Shown here piece after piece: positions 25,934-33,806 of a DNA stretch of 64,000 nucleotides. Position numbers and translations under genes: made by a program. The DNA lies in the NCBI GenBank assembly GCA_964540965.1, contig CAZIOT010000008.1, positions 62,001 through 126,000 of the forward strand, in the 5' to 3' direction. The notes beneath the pieces are model-generated. The model was not told the origin of the DNA and ran no database searches. It saw only the letters and a program-made list of their open reading frames with translations. Numbering within the stretch: position 1 is the stretch's first letter; each line of letters begins with the position of its first letter. This stretch comes from JADYZU01 sp964540965. Its GTDB lineage: Bacteria; Pseudomonadota; Alphaproteobacteria; Rhodobacterales; Rhodobacteraceae.

Positions 25934-27112
25934 ATGGGCTGGAAACGCAAGGCGGCGCTGGGCGCCGGCGCGGTAATCGGTGCGGCGGCGGCGGGGTTCT
26001 TCATCCTTGCCCCCGGCATCGTCGAACGCGGGCAGAACGCGGTCCTGCCGGGGGCGCCGGTGCCCTCGGCGGCCGCGGTCAGCCTGCATGACAGCCTTGT
26101 CGTCGGCGACCTGCATTCCGACGCGCTGCTCTGGGACCGCGACCTGCGGCAGCGGTCCGACCGCGGCCAGGTCGACCTGCCCCGCCTGCGCGAGGGCAAT
26201 GTCGCACTGCAGGTCTTTACCACGGTCACGAAAAGCCCGGCCGGGCTGAACTACGAACACAACTCGGCCGAGGCGATGGACAACATCACCCTGCTGGTCT
26301 TTGCGCAACTGCGGCCGCCCGGCACATGGTTCAACCTGACCGAACGGGCGCTGGATCAGGCGGCGCGGCTGCGTGCCACGGCGGCGGCAGCGCCCGACGA
26401 ACTGCACCTAATCCTGACCCGCGCCGACCTTGACGCGGTGCTGACCGCCCGCGCCGAAGGGTCCGAGGTGGTCGGCGGCATCCTTGGGGCCGAAGGCGCG
26501 CATGCGCTGTCGGGCGACTTTGCCAATCTGGCGCGGCTGCATGATGCCGGTTTCCGTGTCATCGGCCTCACCCATTTCTTCGACAACGAACTGGGCGGGT
26601 CGCTGCATGGCGATGCCGGTGCCGAGGGCACCGGCCTGACCGATTTCGGCCGGCAGGTGGTGGCGGACCTGATCGCCCGGGACATGGTGATCGACATCGC
26701 CCATGCCTCGCCCGCGATGGCGCGCGAGGTGCTGGCGATGCCCGAGGCCCGGCCCATCGTCAGCCACACCGGCATTCATTCGCATTGCCCGAACCAGCGC
26801 AATTTCGAAGACGACATCCTGCTGCAGGTGGCGGCCAAAGGCGGCATCGTCGGCATCGGGTTCTGGGAGGAGGCGACCTGCGGCACCACGGTCGATGCCA
26901 TCGCCGACAGCATCATCGCGGCGCTGGACCTGCTGGGCGAGGATGCGGTGGCGCTGGGATCGGATTTCGACGGCGCGGTGACAACGCCGGTCGATTCCGC
27001 GCAGCTTGCCGCGATCACCCAGGCGCTGATGGACCGCGGCCTGGACGAGGCGACCATCGCCGCCGTCATGGGCGGCAACATGGTGCGGTATCTGCGCGAC
27101 ACCTTGCCGTAG
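25934..27112 (+). CDS. Membrane-anchored dipeptidase (M19 family)
   Basis: A 392-residue zinc dipeptidase of the renal dipeptidase family. A hydrophobic N-terminal anchor (about 7-28) suggests a periplasmic, membrane-bound enzyme. The HxD zinc pair is DLHSDALL (about 59-66), the bridging glutamate is in GAEGAHAL, and further metal or substrate histidines are in IGLTHFFDN, DIAHAS and SHTGIHSHCPNQRN. DFDGAVTTP near the end is also conserved. It may process D- or L-dipeptides from wall turnover, which is inferred. A nested hairpin starts at its stop codon. Confidence 0.9.
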   Translation: MGWKRKAALGAGAVIGAAAAGFFILAPGIVERGQNAVLPGAPVPSAAAVSLHDSLVVGDLHSDALLWDRDLRQRSDRGQVDLPRLREGNVALQVFTTVTKSPAGLNYEHNSAEAMDNITLLVFAQLRPPGTWFNLTERALDQAARLRATAAAAPDELHLILTRADLDAVLTARAEGSEVVGGILGAEGAHALSGDFANLARLHDAGFRVIGLTHFFDNELGGSLHGDAGAEGTGLTDFGRQVVADLIARDMVIDIAHASPAMAREVLAMPEARPIVSHTGIHSHCPNQRNFEDDILLQVAAKGGIVGIGFWEEATCGTTVDAIADSIIAALDLLGEDAVALGSDFDGAVTTPVDSAQLAAITQALMDRGLDEATIAAVMGGNMVRYLRDTLP

Positions 27113-27169
27113 GGCGCAAATGCCTTCAGAAGGCTTTTGCCAATTTCCTTCAGAAGGAAATTGGCGCCC
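27112..27169. terminator. Nested three-stem hairpin, probable bidirectional terminator
   Basis: An outer GGGCGC/GCGCCC stem encloses two hairpins that share a CTTCAGAAGG core: GCCTT-CAG-AAGGC followed by TTTT (27122-27138), and a longer CCAATTTCC...GGAAATTGG hairpin. It fills the whole gap between the M19 gene and the convergent DUF4389 gene. Confidence 0.6.
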
Positions 27170-27171
27170 CG

Positions 27172-27471
27172 TCAGTCGATGTCGCTCCACGGCCAGGGCT
27201 TAACCCCGCTGGCCGCGGTCTGATAGCGCGCCGCCTTGGCGATCCAGATGCCCAAGCCTTCGCCGAATTCGGCCAGACGCGGATTCGGCTCGCCCTTGCT
27301 GACGGCCATGATGACGAACTGGATCACCGTGGCGATGGTCAGCACGGTCGAGGCGAAATACAGCATCACCGCGATCAGGATCATGTGGAACAGGCGCGAA
27401 CCCAGCGCCTCGCGCGGGGGTTCGGGTTCGTGCGGCGGATCAAGCGTCACGGGATCGGGCCGTTCGGTCAT
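27172..27471 (-). CDS. DUF4389 membrane protein
   Basis: A 99-residue protein with a proline-rich cytoplasmic N-terminus and one long or two short membrane helices (LFHMILIAVMLYFASTVL then TVIQFVIMAV, about 27-60). A conserved tail follows, reading FGEGLGIWIAKAARYQT and ending in a KPWPW-type motif. It matches the DUF4389 pattern. The function is unknown. Its ATG overlaps the stop of the upstream oxidoreductase (ATGA). Confidence 0.8.
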   Translation of the reverse strand: MTERPDPVTLDPPHEPEPPREALGSRLFHMILIAVMLYFASTVLTIATVIQFVIMAVSKGEPNPRLAEFGEGLGIWIAKAARYQTAASGVKPWPWSDID

Positions 27472-28460
27472 GCGTGTTCCCCCCTGCGGGCGCGGTCGGC
27501 GGCAAAGGCCATGTCGATCATGCGTTGCGTGCCCTGGCTGAATTCCAGCGGACAGGGATAGGCCGCCCCGGTCCGCACGGTGCGGCAGAAATTCTCGACC
27601 TGATGGACATAGTGGTTTTCGGTCGGAAAGCGTTCGCTCACCACACGCTTGCCCGCGGTTTCCAGCCGGATTTCGGCAAGGTCATGGACATTGGCGTTCC
27701 ACGGGCACAGCACCCGCAGATGGCCGGCGCTGCCGTAAAAGGCGATCTCCTGCCGGTCGAACAGCCGCATCGACACCACGGCGCCATAGGAAAATCCGGG
27801 GAAACTGGCGATGACCTGCGCCTTCACATCGACGCCGTTCTCGCGCTCGATCTTCGCGAAATCGACGCTTTCGGGTTCGGCGCCGGTGACGAAGCGGGCG
27901 CAGCCAAAGGTATAGACGCCGATATCGGGCAGGCCGCCGCCGCCGGTCTCGGGCCGGTTGCGGATGTTGTCGGGGGCGCCTTCGTTGTTGTAGGCGAAAA
28001 TCGCCTCGACATGGCGCAACTCGCCGATGGCGCCGCCCTGCACCAGGTCGCGGGCGCGGATGAATTGCGGATGGTGGACCGGCATGTATGCCTCGGCCGC
28101 CAGCAGGCCGGTGGCATCGCGCCGGGCGATGACCTGCGCGAAATCCGCGGCGCGCATCGCCAGCGGCTTTTCCACCAGAACATGCTTGCCGGCGTCCAGC
28201 GCCTTCAGCGTCCAGTCGATATGCAGATGGTTCGGCAGCGGGATATAGACCGCCTCGATCATCGGATCGGCCAGAAGCGCGTCATAGGTCGGATGCACCG
28301 TCAGGCCGGGGGCGAAATCGGTGAACCGCGCCACCTTGGCCGGGTCGCTGCTGGCCAGCGCCGCCAGTTCGGCGCCGCGCGCCAGATGGATCGCCGGCGC
28401 CATCTGTTCACGCGCGAAATTCGCCGCGCCCAGCACGCCCCAGCGGACGGGTTTGCCCAT
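27468..28460 (-). CDS. Gfo/Idh/MocA-family oxidoreductase
   Basis: NAD(P)-dependent sugar-type dehydrogenase of 330 residues. The Rossmann domain starts KPVRWGVLGAANFAREQ (GxxGAAN). It continues through YIPLPNHLHIDWTLKALDAGKHVLVEKP, whose EKP is the family signature with the catalytic lysine (about 95). The substrate domain contains the GGGGLPDIGVY segment with the family's conserved Asp. The substrate (a sugar, inositol or diol) is not predictable. The ATG at 28460 has a GGGGGACA motif upstream. It is translationally coupled to the DUF4389 gene. Confidence 0.88.
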   Translation of the reverse strand: MGKPVRWGVLGAANFAREQMAPAIHLARGAELAALASSDPAKVARFTDFAPGLTVHPTYDALLADPMIEAVYIPLPNHLHIDWTLKALDAGKHVLVEKPLAMRAADFAQVIARRDATGLLAAEAYMPVHHPQFIRARDLVQGGAIGELRHVEAIFAYNNEGAPDNIRNRPETGGGGLPDIGVYTFGCARFVTGAEPESVDFAKIERENGVDVKAQVIASFPGFSYGAVVSMRLFDRQEIAFYGSAGHLRVLCPWNANVHDLAEIRLETAGKRVVSERFPTENHYVHQVENFCRTVRTGAAYPCPLEFSQGTQRMIDMAFAADRARRGEHA

Positions 28461-28548
28461 TCTGTCCCCCTTTTGCGTCACGGGCAGGACGAAGGCCCCC
28501 CCGCCACGGCGGGAAGGCTAGCATCGGGCGGCGCCAAGGGGAACCGCC

Positions 28549-29445
28549 TCAGGCGGTTTCCAGCATCCCCTTGTCGCGGGCCAGATCCTGCATCCGCTTC
28601 TGCAGCTTCTCGAACGCCCGCACCTCGATCTGGCGGATGCGTTCGCGGCTGACGTTGTAGCGGGTCGACAGATCCTCAAGCGTCACCGCCTCGTCCTGAA
28701 GGCGCCGCGCCATCAGGATGTCGCGTTCGCGGTCGTTCAGCACGTCCATCGCCTGATTGAGCAGGCTGCGGCGGGCGTCCAGCTCGTCGCGCTCCTCGAA
28801 ATGGCCGGCCTGATCGGCGTCCTCGTCCTCGAGCCAGTCCTGCCACTCGGTCGAGCTTTCGCCGTCCGAACCGATCATCGCGTTCAGGCTGGCATCGCCG
28901 CCCGACAGGCGGCGGTTCATGCTGACGACCTCATCCTCGGTCACGCCAAGGTCATGGGCGATCTTGGCCACATTCTCGGGGCGCAGGTCGCCTTCCTCGA
29001 GCGCGCCGATACGGGCCTTGGCCTTGCGCAGGTTGAAGAACAGCTTCTTCTGCGCGCTGGTGGTGCCCAGTTTCACCAGGCTCCACGTCCGCAGGATGTA
29101 TTCCTGGATGCTGGCGCGGATCCACCACATCGCATAGGTGGCAAGGCGGAACCCCTTGTCGGGGTCGAACCGCTTGACCGCCTGCATCAGGCCGACATTC
29201 GCCTCGGAAATCACCTCGGCCTGCGGCAGGCCATAGCCGCGATAGCCCATGGCGATCTTGGCGGCGAGCCGCAGATGGCTGGTCACCAGCTTGTGCGCGG
29301 CGCCCGAATCCTCGTGGTCGACCCAGCGCTTGGCCAGCATGTATTCTTCTTCGGGCTCCAGCATGGGGAACTTGCGGATGTCCTGAAGGTAACGGTTCAG
29401 TCCCTGTTCGGGCGACGGAGCCGGGAGATTGGCATAGGTCGTCAT
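28549..29445 (-). CDS. rpoH: RNA polymerase heat-shock sigma factor RpoH
   Basis: Sigma-32-type factor of 298 residues. Region 2 contains GLMQAVKRFDPDKGFRLATYAMWWI with the -10-contacting aromatic stretch. The RpoH-box is present as QKKLFFNLRK at about 132-141, which separates it from RpoD. Region 4 carries the helix-turn-helix LEDLSTRYNVSRERIRQIEVRA. Rhodobacteraceae often have two RpoH paralogues; which one this is cannot be told here. AAGGAGG lies 9-10 nt before the ATG. The promoter proposed upstream resembles RpoH's own consensus. Confidence 0.95.
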   Translation of the reverse strand: MTTYANLPAPSPEQGLNRYLQDIRKFPMLEPEEEYMLAKRWVDHEDSGAAHKLVTSHLRLAAKIAMGYRGYGLPQAEVISEANVGLMQAVKRFDPDKGFRLATYAMWWIRASIQEYILRTWSLVKLGTTSAQKKLFFNLRKAKARIGALEEGDLRPENVAKIAHDLGVTEDEVVSMNRRLSGGDASLNAMIGSDGESSTEWQDWLEDEDADQAGHFEERDELDARRSLLNQAMDVLNDRERDILMARRLQDEAVTLEDLSTRYNVSRERIRQIEVRAFEKLQKRMQDLARDKGMLETA

Positions 29446-29481
29446 TGGCGCCCCCTCCTTATGTTTAAGGGCTTAACATGC

Positions 29482-29510
29482 GATATGTTCCGCGCCGGTC
29501 CGTTTTCAAG
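29482..29510 (-). promoter_or_regulatory. Candidate RpoH-type promoter of rpoH
   Basis: CTTGAA (29510-29505) is separated by 17 nt from CATATC (29487-29482). CTTG with a CYTATA-like -10 resembles alphaproteobacterial RpoH promoters, and TTGAAA-N16-CATATC would also serve the housekeeping sigma. The predicted start lies about 30 nt before the rpoH ATG. A TTAAG/CTTAA hairpin sits between it and the Shine-Dalgarno sequence. Confidence 0.45.
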
Positions 29511-29607
29511 ACCTTTGATGAACATTCTTCCAACTTACGCAGGATGCAGCCAGTTCCGTCGCGCCGCGAGAGGGAAATCGGTGCGCTCACGCACATGGGA
29601 CAGGCCG

Positions 29608-30633
29608 TTACCGCCCTGACCCCCGCAACGCCGCAAGCAAGCCCTGCATGTCGGCGGGCAACGGCGCCTCGAACCGCAGGGTCTTGCCGGTGACGGGATG
29701 GACGAAACCAAGTGTCGCGGCATGCAGCGCCTGTCGCGGAAAGGCGGCGGCGGCCGCCACAGCCGCCTCGCCCAGCACCCTTGGCGACAGCTTGCGCCGT
29801 CCGCCATAGACCGGATCGCCGATAAGACCGTGGCCGCAATGGGCCAGATGGACGCGGATCTGATGGGTGCGGCCGGTTTCCAGCCAGCAATCGACCAGCG
29901 CCGCCTGCCCCTTGAACCCTTCGACCACCCGCGCCCGGGTCACCGCATGTCGGCCCGAGCCCCAGACCACCGCCTGCCGCTGCCGGTCGGTCCGGTGCCG
30001 GTCAAGGCCGGTCTGGATCTTGAGGATGCCGCCGGGTTCGAAACTGGTGCCCTTGATGCCATGCAGCCGCGGGTCGTTCTGGTCGGGCACTCCAAAGCAG
30101 ACCGCAAGGTAGTGGCGTTCGACGGAATGTTTCTCGAACTGCGCGGCCAGCCCGTGATGGGCCCGGTCGGTCTTGGCCGCGACCAGCAGGCCCGAGGTTT
30201 CCTTGTCGATGCGGTGGACGATGCCGGGCCGCCGTTCGCCGCCGACCCCCGACAGGCTGTCGCCGCAATGGGCGATCAGCGCGTTGACCAGCGTGCTGTC
30301 GGGGCTGCCGGGGGCGGGATGCACCACCATGCCGGCCGGCTTGTCGATGACGATCAGGTCGGCGTCCTCGAAGACCACGGCAAGGGGGATGTCCTGCCCG
30401 ACAACATGGCTTTCGGCGACCGGGCCAAGGGTGATCGTCACCGCCGCACCCTCGGCCACCCGCGCCTTGGGATCGGTGGCCGGGATGCCGTCGACACTGA
30501 CCGCGCCCTCGGCGATCAGCCGCATCAGGCGCGAGCGCGACAGGTCCGCTTCCGCTGGCACGTCGCGGGCAAGCGCCTTATCAAGGCGCGCGGGCGGTTC
30601 CGGCCCGATGACAAAGCTGACAAGGCGGTCCAT
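29608..30633 (-). CDS. rluD: RluA/RluD-family 23S rRNA pseudouridine synthase
   Basis: A 341-residue pseudouridine synthase. An N-terminal S4 domain (about 20-80, DLSRSRLMRLIAEGAVSVDG) precedes the catalytic domain, with DKPAGMVVHPAPG and the catalytic aspartate in HRIDKETSGLLVAAKT (about 145). The KPAG..VHP block and the GRTHQIRVH motif are both present. RluD modifies helix 69 of 23S rRNA; the exact sites are inferred. Its ATG shares the palindrome CATG with the divergent DUF6476 gene, so the two start codons overlap by 2 bp. Confidence 0.9.
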   Translation of the reverse strand: MDRLVSFVIGPEPPARLDKALARDVPAEADLSRSRLMRLIAEGAVSVDGIPATDPKARVAEGAAVTITLGPVAESHVVGQDIPLAVVFEDADLIVIDKPAGMVVHPAPGSPDSTLVNALIAHCGDSLSGVGGERRPGIVHRIDKETSGLLVAAKTDRAHHGLAAQFEKHSVERHYLAVCFGVPDQNDPRLHGIKGTSFEPGGILKIQTGLDRHRTDRQRQAVVWGSGRHAVTRARVVEGFKGQAALVDCWLETGRTHQIRVHLAHCGHGLIGDPVYGGRRKLSPRVLGEAAVAAAAAFPRQALHAATLGFVHPVTGKTLRFEAPLPADMQGLLAALRGSGR

Positions 30634-30934
30634 GGCCCCTCCTGACGACGACCTTCCCCTGCCACCTCAGGCGCTGTTCCTCAAGCGGCTTGTGCTGGCC
30701 TTGACCGTGGTGATGATCGCGGGCTTCGTGATCCTGATCGGCACGCTGGTCCTGTCGCTGAACCGGCGCGGGCCGGTCCTGCCCGAAAGCGTCGCCCTGC
30801 CCGACGGCGCCGCTGCGGTGGCCTTCACCCAGGGCGACGACTGGTTCGCCGTGGTGACCGACGACGACCGGATCCTGATCTATGATCGGACGGGCGCGTT
30901 GCGGCAAACCGTGCAGGTCGAGATCGGCGGTTAG
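30632..30934 (+). CDS. Small single-pass membrane protein (DUF6476-like)
   Basis: A 100-residue protein with one transmembrane helix (about 17-40, KRLVLALTVVMIAGFVILIG). A C-terminal exported or cytosolic domain follows with the pattern ITYDRTGALRQTV-like (seen as ILIYDRTGALRQTVQVEIGG). Rhodobacteraceae commonly encode this beside rluD; the DUF number is from memory. Start and stop are both unusual: the ATG overlaps the divergent rluD ATG, and the TAG overlaps the TAA of the convergent propeller gene. Confidence 0.75.
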   Translation: MAPPDDDLPLPPQALFLKRLVLALTVVMIAGFVILIGTLVLSLNRRGPVLPESVALPDGAAAVAFTQGDDWFAVVTDDDRILIYDRTGALRQTVQVEIGG

Positions 30935-32490
30935 CGCCCCGCCGCCCCGTCCCCCGGCAGGGCCAGCACATGCACCTTGTCGGTGACGCTGCCGCCGAAC
31001 ATGCCGAATCCCGCCCCCCAATAGACCCGGCCCCCGGCAATCGCCGGATGGGCCCCGATCGAGCCGCCGGCAGGCAGGCGCAACAGGATGGCACCGCTTG
31101 CGGCGTCGAGTGCGAACATCTGGTCGCCCGTTGCCGCCATCGATCCGGCAAAGACCACGCCATTGGCCACCGCCGGCGCCGCATAGACCGGCGCGCGCTG
31201 CGGTTCGGCTACCTGCCACAGGATCGCGCCATTGGCCGGATCAAGCGCCGCCCAGGATCCGCCATCGGTCAACGTGCCATCGCTCAGGCGATGCGGTGCC
31301 CGTTCAAGGTTCGTCAGCGACAGATACAGCCGCTGCCCGTCCCAGGCCGCCCCCCAGGTCAGGCCGCCGGGTTCGGACCAGGGGCCCACAACGCTATGCC
31401 AGACATGGTCCCCGGTGGCGGCATCGAAGGTCCAGTAGACCCCGCTCTTGTGCGCCGCACCGACCAGATGCCGCGCACGGCCGCCGATCACCGTGTCGAA
31501 CACCTGGGGCGAGCCCGCGGCGAACGACCAGTTGAGGAAATCCGCCGCGGGCGGCACGATCCGCTCGGGCCCGGCGGGCTGGCCGACCGGATGCAGCGGA
31601 AACGGATGCCCGGCATCGGGATGTTCGCCGCAGACATGTTCCCAGGCATCAAGGCCGGTGCCCAGGAACGTCCACTTCACCGCTCCGGTCCGCCGGTCGA
31701 GGGCGATCAGGGACGAGGCCAGGAAATCGTCAGGCAAAAGGCCCGCGTCCCAACCCCGCAGGCTGCTGCGCATCAGATCCAGAACCGCGGCTGGAATCCG
31801 GTAGTGGTGGTCGGTGGTGAAAAAGACCGTGTCCGTGACGGGATCGACAGCCGGCACGCTGATCACCGCGCCGCCCGACCAGCTGTCGGTCGCCCCGTCG
31901 TTCGCGGGCATCGTCGGTGTTTTCCAAATAAGGCTGCCGGTTTCGGCCTCGACCGCGCACATATGGCCGATGAAGCTGCAGGGATGGCCGCAGTCGCGCA
32001 TGAATTTCAACCCCTCGAGCGAGGAGGTGCCGACAAAGATGACGCCGTCATGCAGCACGGGCGATCCGGTGACGAGCGCACCGGGATGATCGTCAAGCAG
32101 GCAGGTCCAGCGCAGGTCACCCGTCGCCCGGTCCAGCGCGATCAGCCGTCCGGCCGCGCGGTCGCCGGTGATGACCAGCCGGTCGGTCACGACGACACTG
32201 GTGCGGGCCTGCGCACCCGGTGTCCCGGTCAGGTCGGACAGGCGGCGCGCCCAGATCGTGGTGCCGCTGTCACGGTCCACCCGCCGCAGCCCCCCTCCTG
32301 CATCGGCCAGAAACAGGCTGTCGCCGGTCACCACCGGCGTGGCCCAGTTCGCGCCATCGGTCTGCAAGATGAAGCGGGATTCGAGCCGCCCGACAGTGGC
32401 CGGGCTGATCGCCGTTTCCAGCGCGGCATGGCGCGACCCCGAGATATCCCCGTTGGCGCTGGGCCATTCGGCCGGCGTGTTGCGCAACAT
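30931..32490 (-). CDS. PQQ-type beta-propeller dehydrogenase-like protein without a visible signal peptide
   Basis: A 519-residue eight-bladed propeller resembling polyvinyl-alcohol dehydrogenase and other PQQ quinoproteins. Evidence is the EWPSANGDISGSRHA opening and repeated blade motifs such as LIALDRATGDLRWTC, MCAVEAETGSLIWKT, LIALDRRTGAVKWTF and WAALDPANGAILWQV. A cysteine pair occurs in MRDCGHPCSF. Quinoproteins of this type act in the periplasm, yet the reading frame begins directly at the propeller with ATG-TTG, and a TGA lies in frame about 30 nt upstream. No cytochrome domain is present. It may be cytoplasmic, truncated, or exported with a partner. Confidence 0.75.
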   Translation of the reverse strand: MLRNTPAEWPSANGDISGSRHAALETAISPATVGRLESRFILQTDGANWATPVVTGDSLFLADAGGGLRRVDRDSGTTIWARRLSDLTGTPGAQARTSVVVTDRLVITGDRAAGRLIALDRATGDLRWTCLLDDHPGALVTGSPVLHDGVIFVGTSSLEGLKFMRDCGHPCSFIGHMCAVEAETGSLIWKTPTMPANDGATDSWSGGAVISVPAVDPVTDTVFFTTDHHYRIPAAVLDLMRSSLRGWDAGLLPDDFLASSLIALDRRTGAVKWTFLGTGLDAWEHVCGEHPDAGHPFPLHPVGQPAGPERIVPPAADFLNWSFAAGSPQVFDTVIGGRARHLVGAAHKSGVYWTFDAATGDHVWHSVVGPWSEPGGLTWGAAWDGQRLYLSLTNLERAPHRLSDGTLTDGGSWAALDPANGAILWQVAEPQRAPVYAAPAVANGVVFAGSMAATGDQMFALDAASGAILLRLPAGGSIGAHPAIAGGRVYWGAGFGMFGGSVTDKVHVLALPGDGAAGR

Positions 32491-32548
32491 CCCCCTGCCC
32501 CCCTGTTCCCTAACGGGTCAACCATAGCGGCGGGCGGGCCGTCTGCAT

Positions 32549-32575
32549 ACAAACAAGGGCGCGACCAGCGGTCGC
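32549..32575 (-). terminator. Probable terminator of tRNA-His
   Basis: Read leftwards, GCGACC-GCT-GGTCGC forms a 6-bp stem, followed by GCCCTTGTTTG. It starts 22 nt past the CCA end of the tRNA. Confidence 0.5.
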
Positions 32576-32597
32576 GGCAGGTTTCGGTCTTGGGGGA

Positions 32598-32674
32598 TGG
32601 TACCGCCTCCCCGGCTCGAACGGGGGACCCCCAGATCCACAATCTGGTGCTCTAACCAACTGAGCTAAGGCGGC
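32598..32674 (-). tRNA. tRNA-His (anticodon GTG)
   Basis: All four arms can be folded: acceptor GCCGCCT/AGGCGGT (first pair G-U), D-stem GCTC/GAGC, anticodon stem CCAGA/TCTGG with loop TTGTGGA, and T-stem CCCCG/CGGGG with loop TTCGAGC. CCA is encoded. The base before G1 is T, not G, and the discriminator is A73. This matches the alphaproteobacterial tRNA-His class, which lacks the otherwise universal G-1. Confidence 0.95.
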
Positions 32675-32781
32675 ACTGGCGCTCCTCTACCCCGTGATGC
32701 CGGTGGGATCAAGGGTCGATGGGGCGCTTGCGTCGGGCCGGTGCCGGGCGTAATCCGGGCCGGTTCCGAGCGGAGACAGCC

Positions 32782-32979
32782 ATGGGCATCAACAGCGAAC
32801 GCGACGTGGAGGCGAACCTTCAGATCGGCCCGACCGATCAGGGCATGGTGCGCCTGTTCATCGAGGCCGGATCGACCGAGATCCCGATGGATTTCGACCC
32901 CGAGGAGGCCGAGGAAATCGCCGAGGAGATCCTCGCCGCGGCCCGCGCCGCCCGCGGTTTCGGCGGCAAGCGGCGGTAG
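32782..32979 (+). CDS. Small acidic protein (DUF6324-like)
   Basis: A 65-residue cytosolic protein with many acidic residues: QIGPTDQGMVRLFIEAGSTE (about 15-34), then MDFDPEEAEEIAEEILAAARAA, a charged helix, and a basic KRR end. The ATG has GCGGAG at 7-8 nt. It resembles a family conserved in Rhodobacteraceae; the DUF number is from memory. The function is unknown. Confidence 0.7.
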   Translation: MGINSERDVEANLQIGPTDQGMVRLFIEAGSTEIPMDFDPEEAEEIAEEILAAARAARGFGGKRR

Positions 32980-32990
32980 GCCGCGCGGGC

Positions 32991-33461
32991 CTAGCCCCAA
33001 CTGGACAGCGCTAGCCCCGGATCGCGCGCCGCATGGGCGCGCAGCGCGGCGTGGCGGGCAAAGCGCTGTATCATCGCCTTGCGCCGCGCGCCGGGCAGCG
33101 GGCTGGCCGGGCCGATGCGCAGGATTTCGGCGTCATAGCCGTCGGCGATGATCAGGCCGGTCTCGGGCGGCAGGATCTCGGTCGGGAAATCGGCATCCAC
33201 CGCCCAGAAAAAGCGGTCGGCCCATTCCAGATAGAACTGCCACTTGTGGTCGGACAGATAGTCGGCCCGCCCCGACTTGCATTCGATGGCCCAAAGCTCT
33301 CCCTTTGGGCCCAGGGCCAGCAGGTCAAGTCGGTGGCCCGAGACAAGGGTGAATTCCTCGACCGAAACAAAGTCATGGCCCAGCAGGTGCCGGCCGACAC
33401 CGCGCGCCAGAATCTGGCCGGGTTTCGGAACGCTGGGCGGCTGGATCAGATCGTCAGGCAT
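32991..33461 (-). CDS. mmcB: MmcB-family DNA repair protein
   Basis: A 156-residue protein of the MmcB family, which in Caulobacter belongs to the LexA-controlled DNA damage response. The nuclease-like PD-(D/E)xK-style region is visible: HRLDLLALGPKGELWAIECKSGRADYLSDHKW (D...E-x-K, described here by positions about 45-75). It is followed by WADRFFWAVD and LIIADGYDAEI. The ATG at 33461 is preferred to a TTG two codons upstream. I see no clear SOS box in the 160 bp upstream. Confidence 0.88.
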   Translation of the reverse strand: MPDDLIQPPSVPKPGQILARGVGRHLLGHDFVSVEEFTLVSGHRLDLLALGPKGELWAIECKSGRADYLSDHKWQFYLEWADRFFWAVDADFPTEILPPETGLIIADGYDAEILRIGPASPLPGARRKAMIQRFARHAALRAHAARDPGLALSSWG

Positions 33462-33524
33462 GGGCAATTCATGAACAATCCGTGAACATCCGTCAAGATG
33501 GCGCGATTGTGGCAGGCTTTGCCG

Positions 33525-33543
33525 CCGTGACGCCGCGTCACGG
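33525..33543. promoter_or_regulatory. CCGTGACG-CCG-CGTCACGG inverted repeat
   Basis: A perfect 8-bp inverted repeat with a 3-nt spacer lies in the gap between divergent mmcB and the small membrane-protein gene. It could be an operator or a hairpin. No regulator can be assigned. Confidence 0.35.
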
Positions 33544-33623
33544 CGTCGTTGCGGCGCGGTTCCGCCGCATTCCCGCCGCAGGCGTGGATGAAACCGTTGT
33601 CACGTTCTGCAAGGAAGCTGCCC

Positions 33624-33761
33624 ATGACCCTGTTCGCCGACATCACCTTCTACGACCTCGCGCTCAGCCTGATCGCGGTCGGCCTCATCGACCGTATCCT
33701 CTGCGAACTGCCCGAATCGATGGTCGGCCCCAAGGGCTGGCTCTTGCGCACCGGCGAGTGA
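33624..33761 (+). CDS. Small hypothetical protein with a hydrophobic N-terminus
   Basis: A 45-residue open frame starting MTLFADITFYDLALSLIAVG, with AAGGAAG 8 nt before the ATG. Residues 8-22 are hydrophobic enough for membrane association. The tail PESMVGPKGWLLRTGE is not recognised. Support is the ribosome-binding site, the codon pattern typical of neighbours, and its fit in an otherwise empty gap. Confidence 0.5.
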   Translation: MTLFADITFYDLALSLIAVGLIDRILCELPESMVGPKGWLLRTGE

Positions 33762-33806
33762 CGGGCGCCCTTGCGCGGCGGGCCGCGGCGCCTTACCTTC
33801 ACGGCT

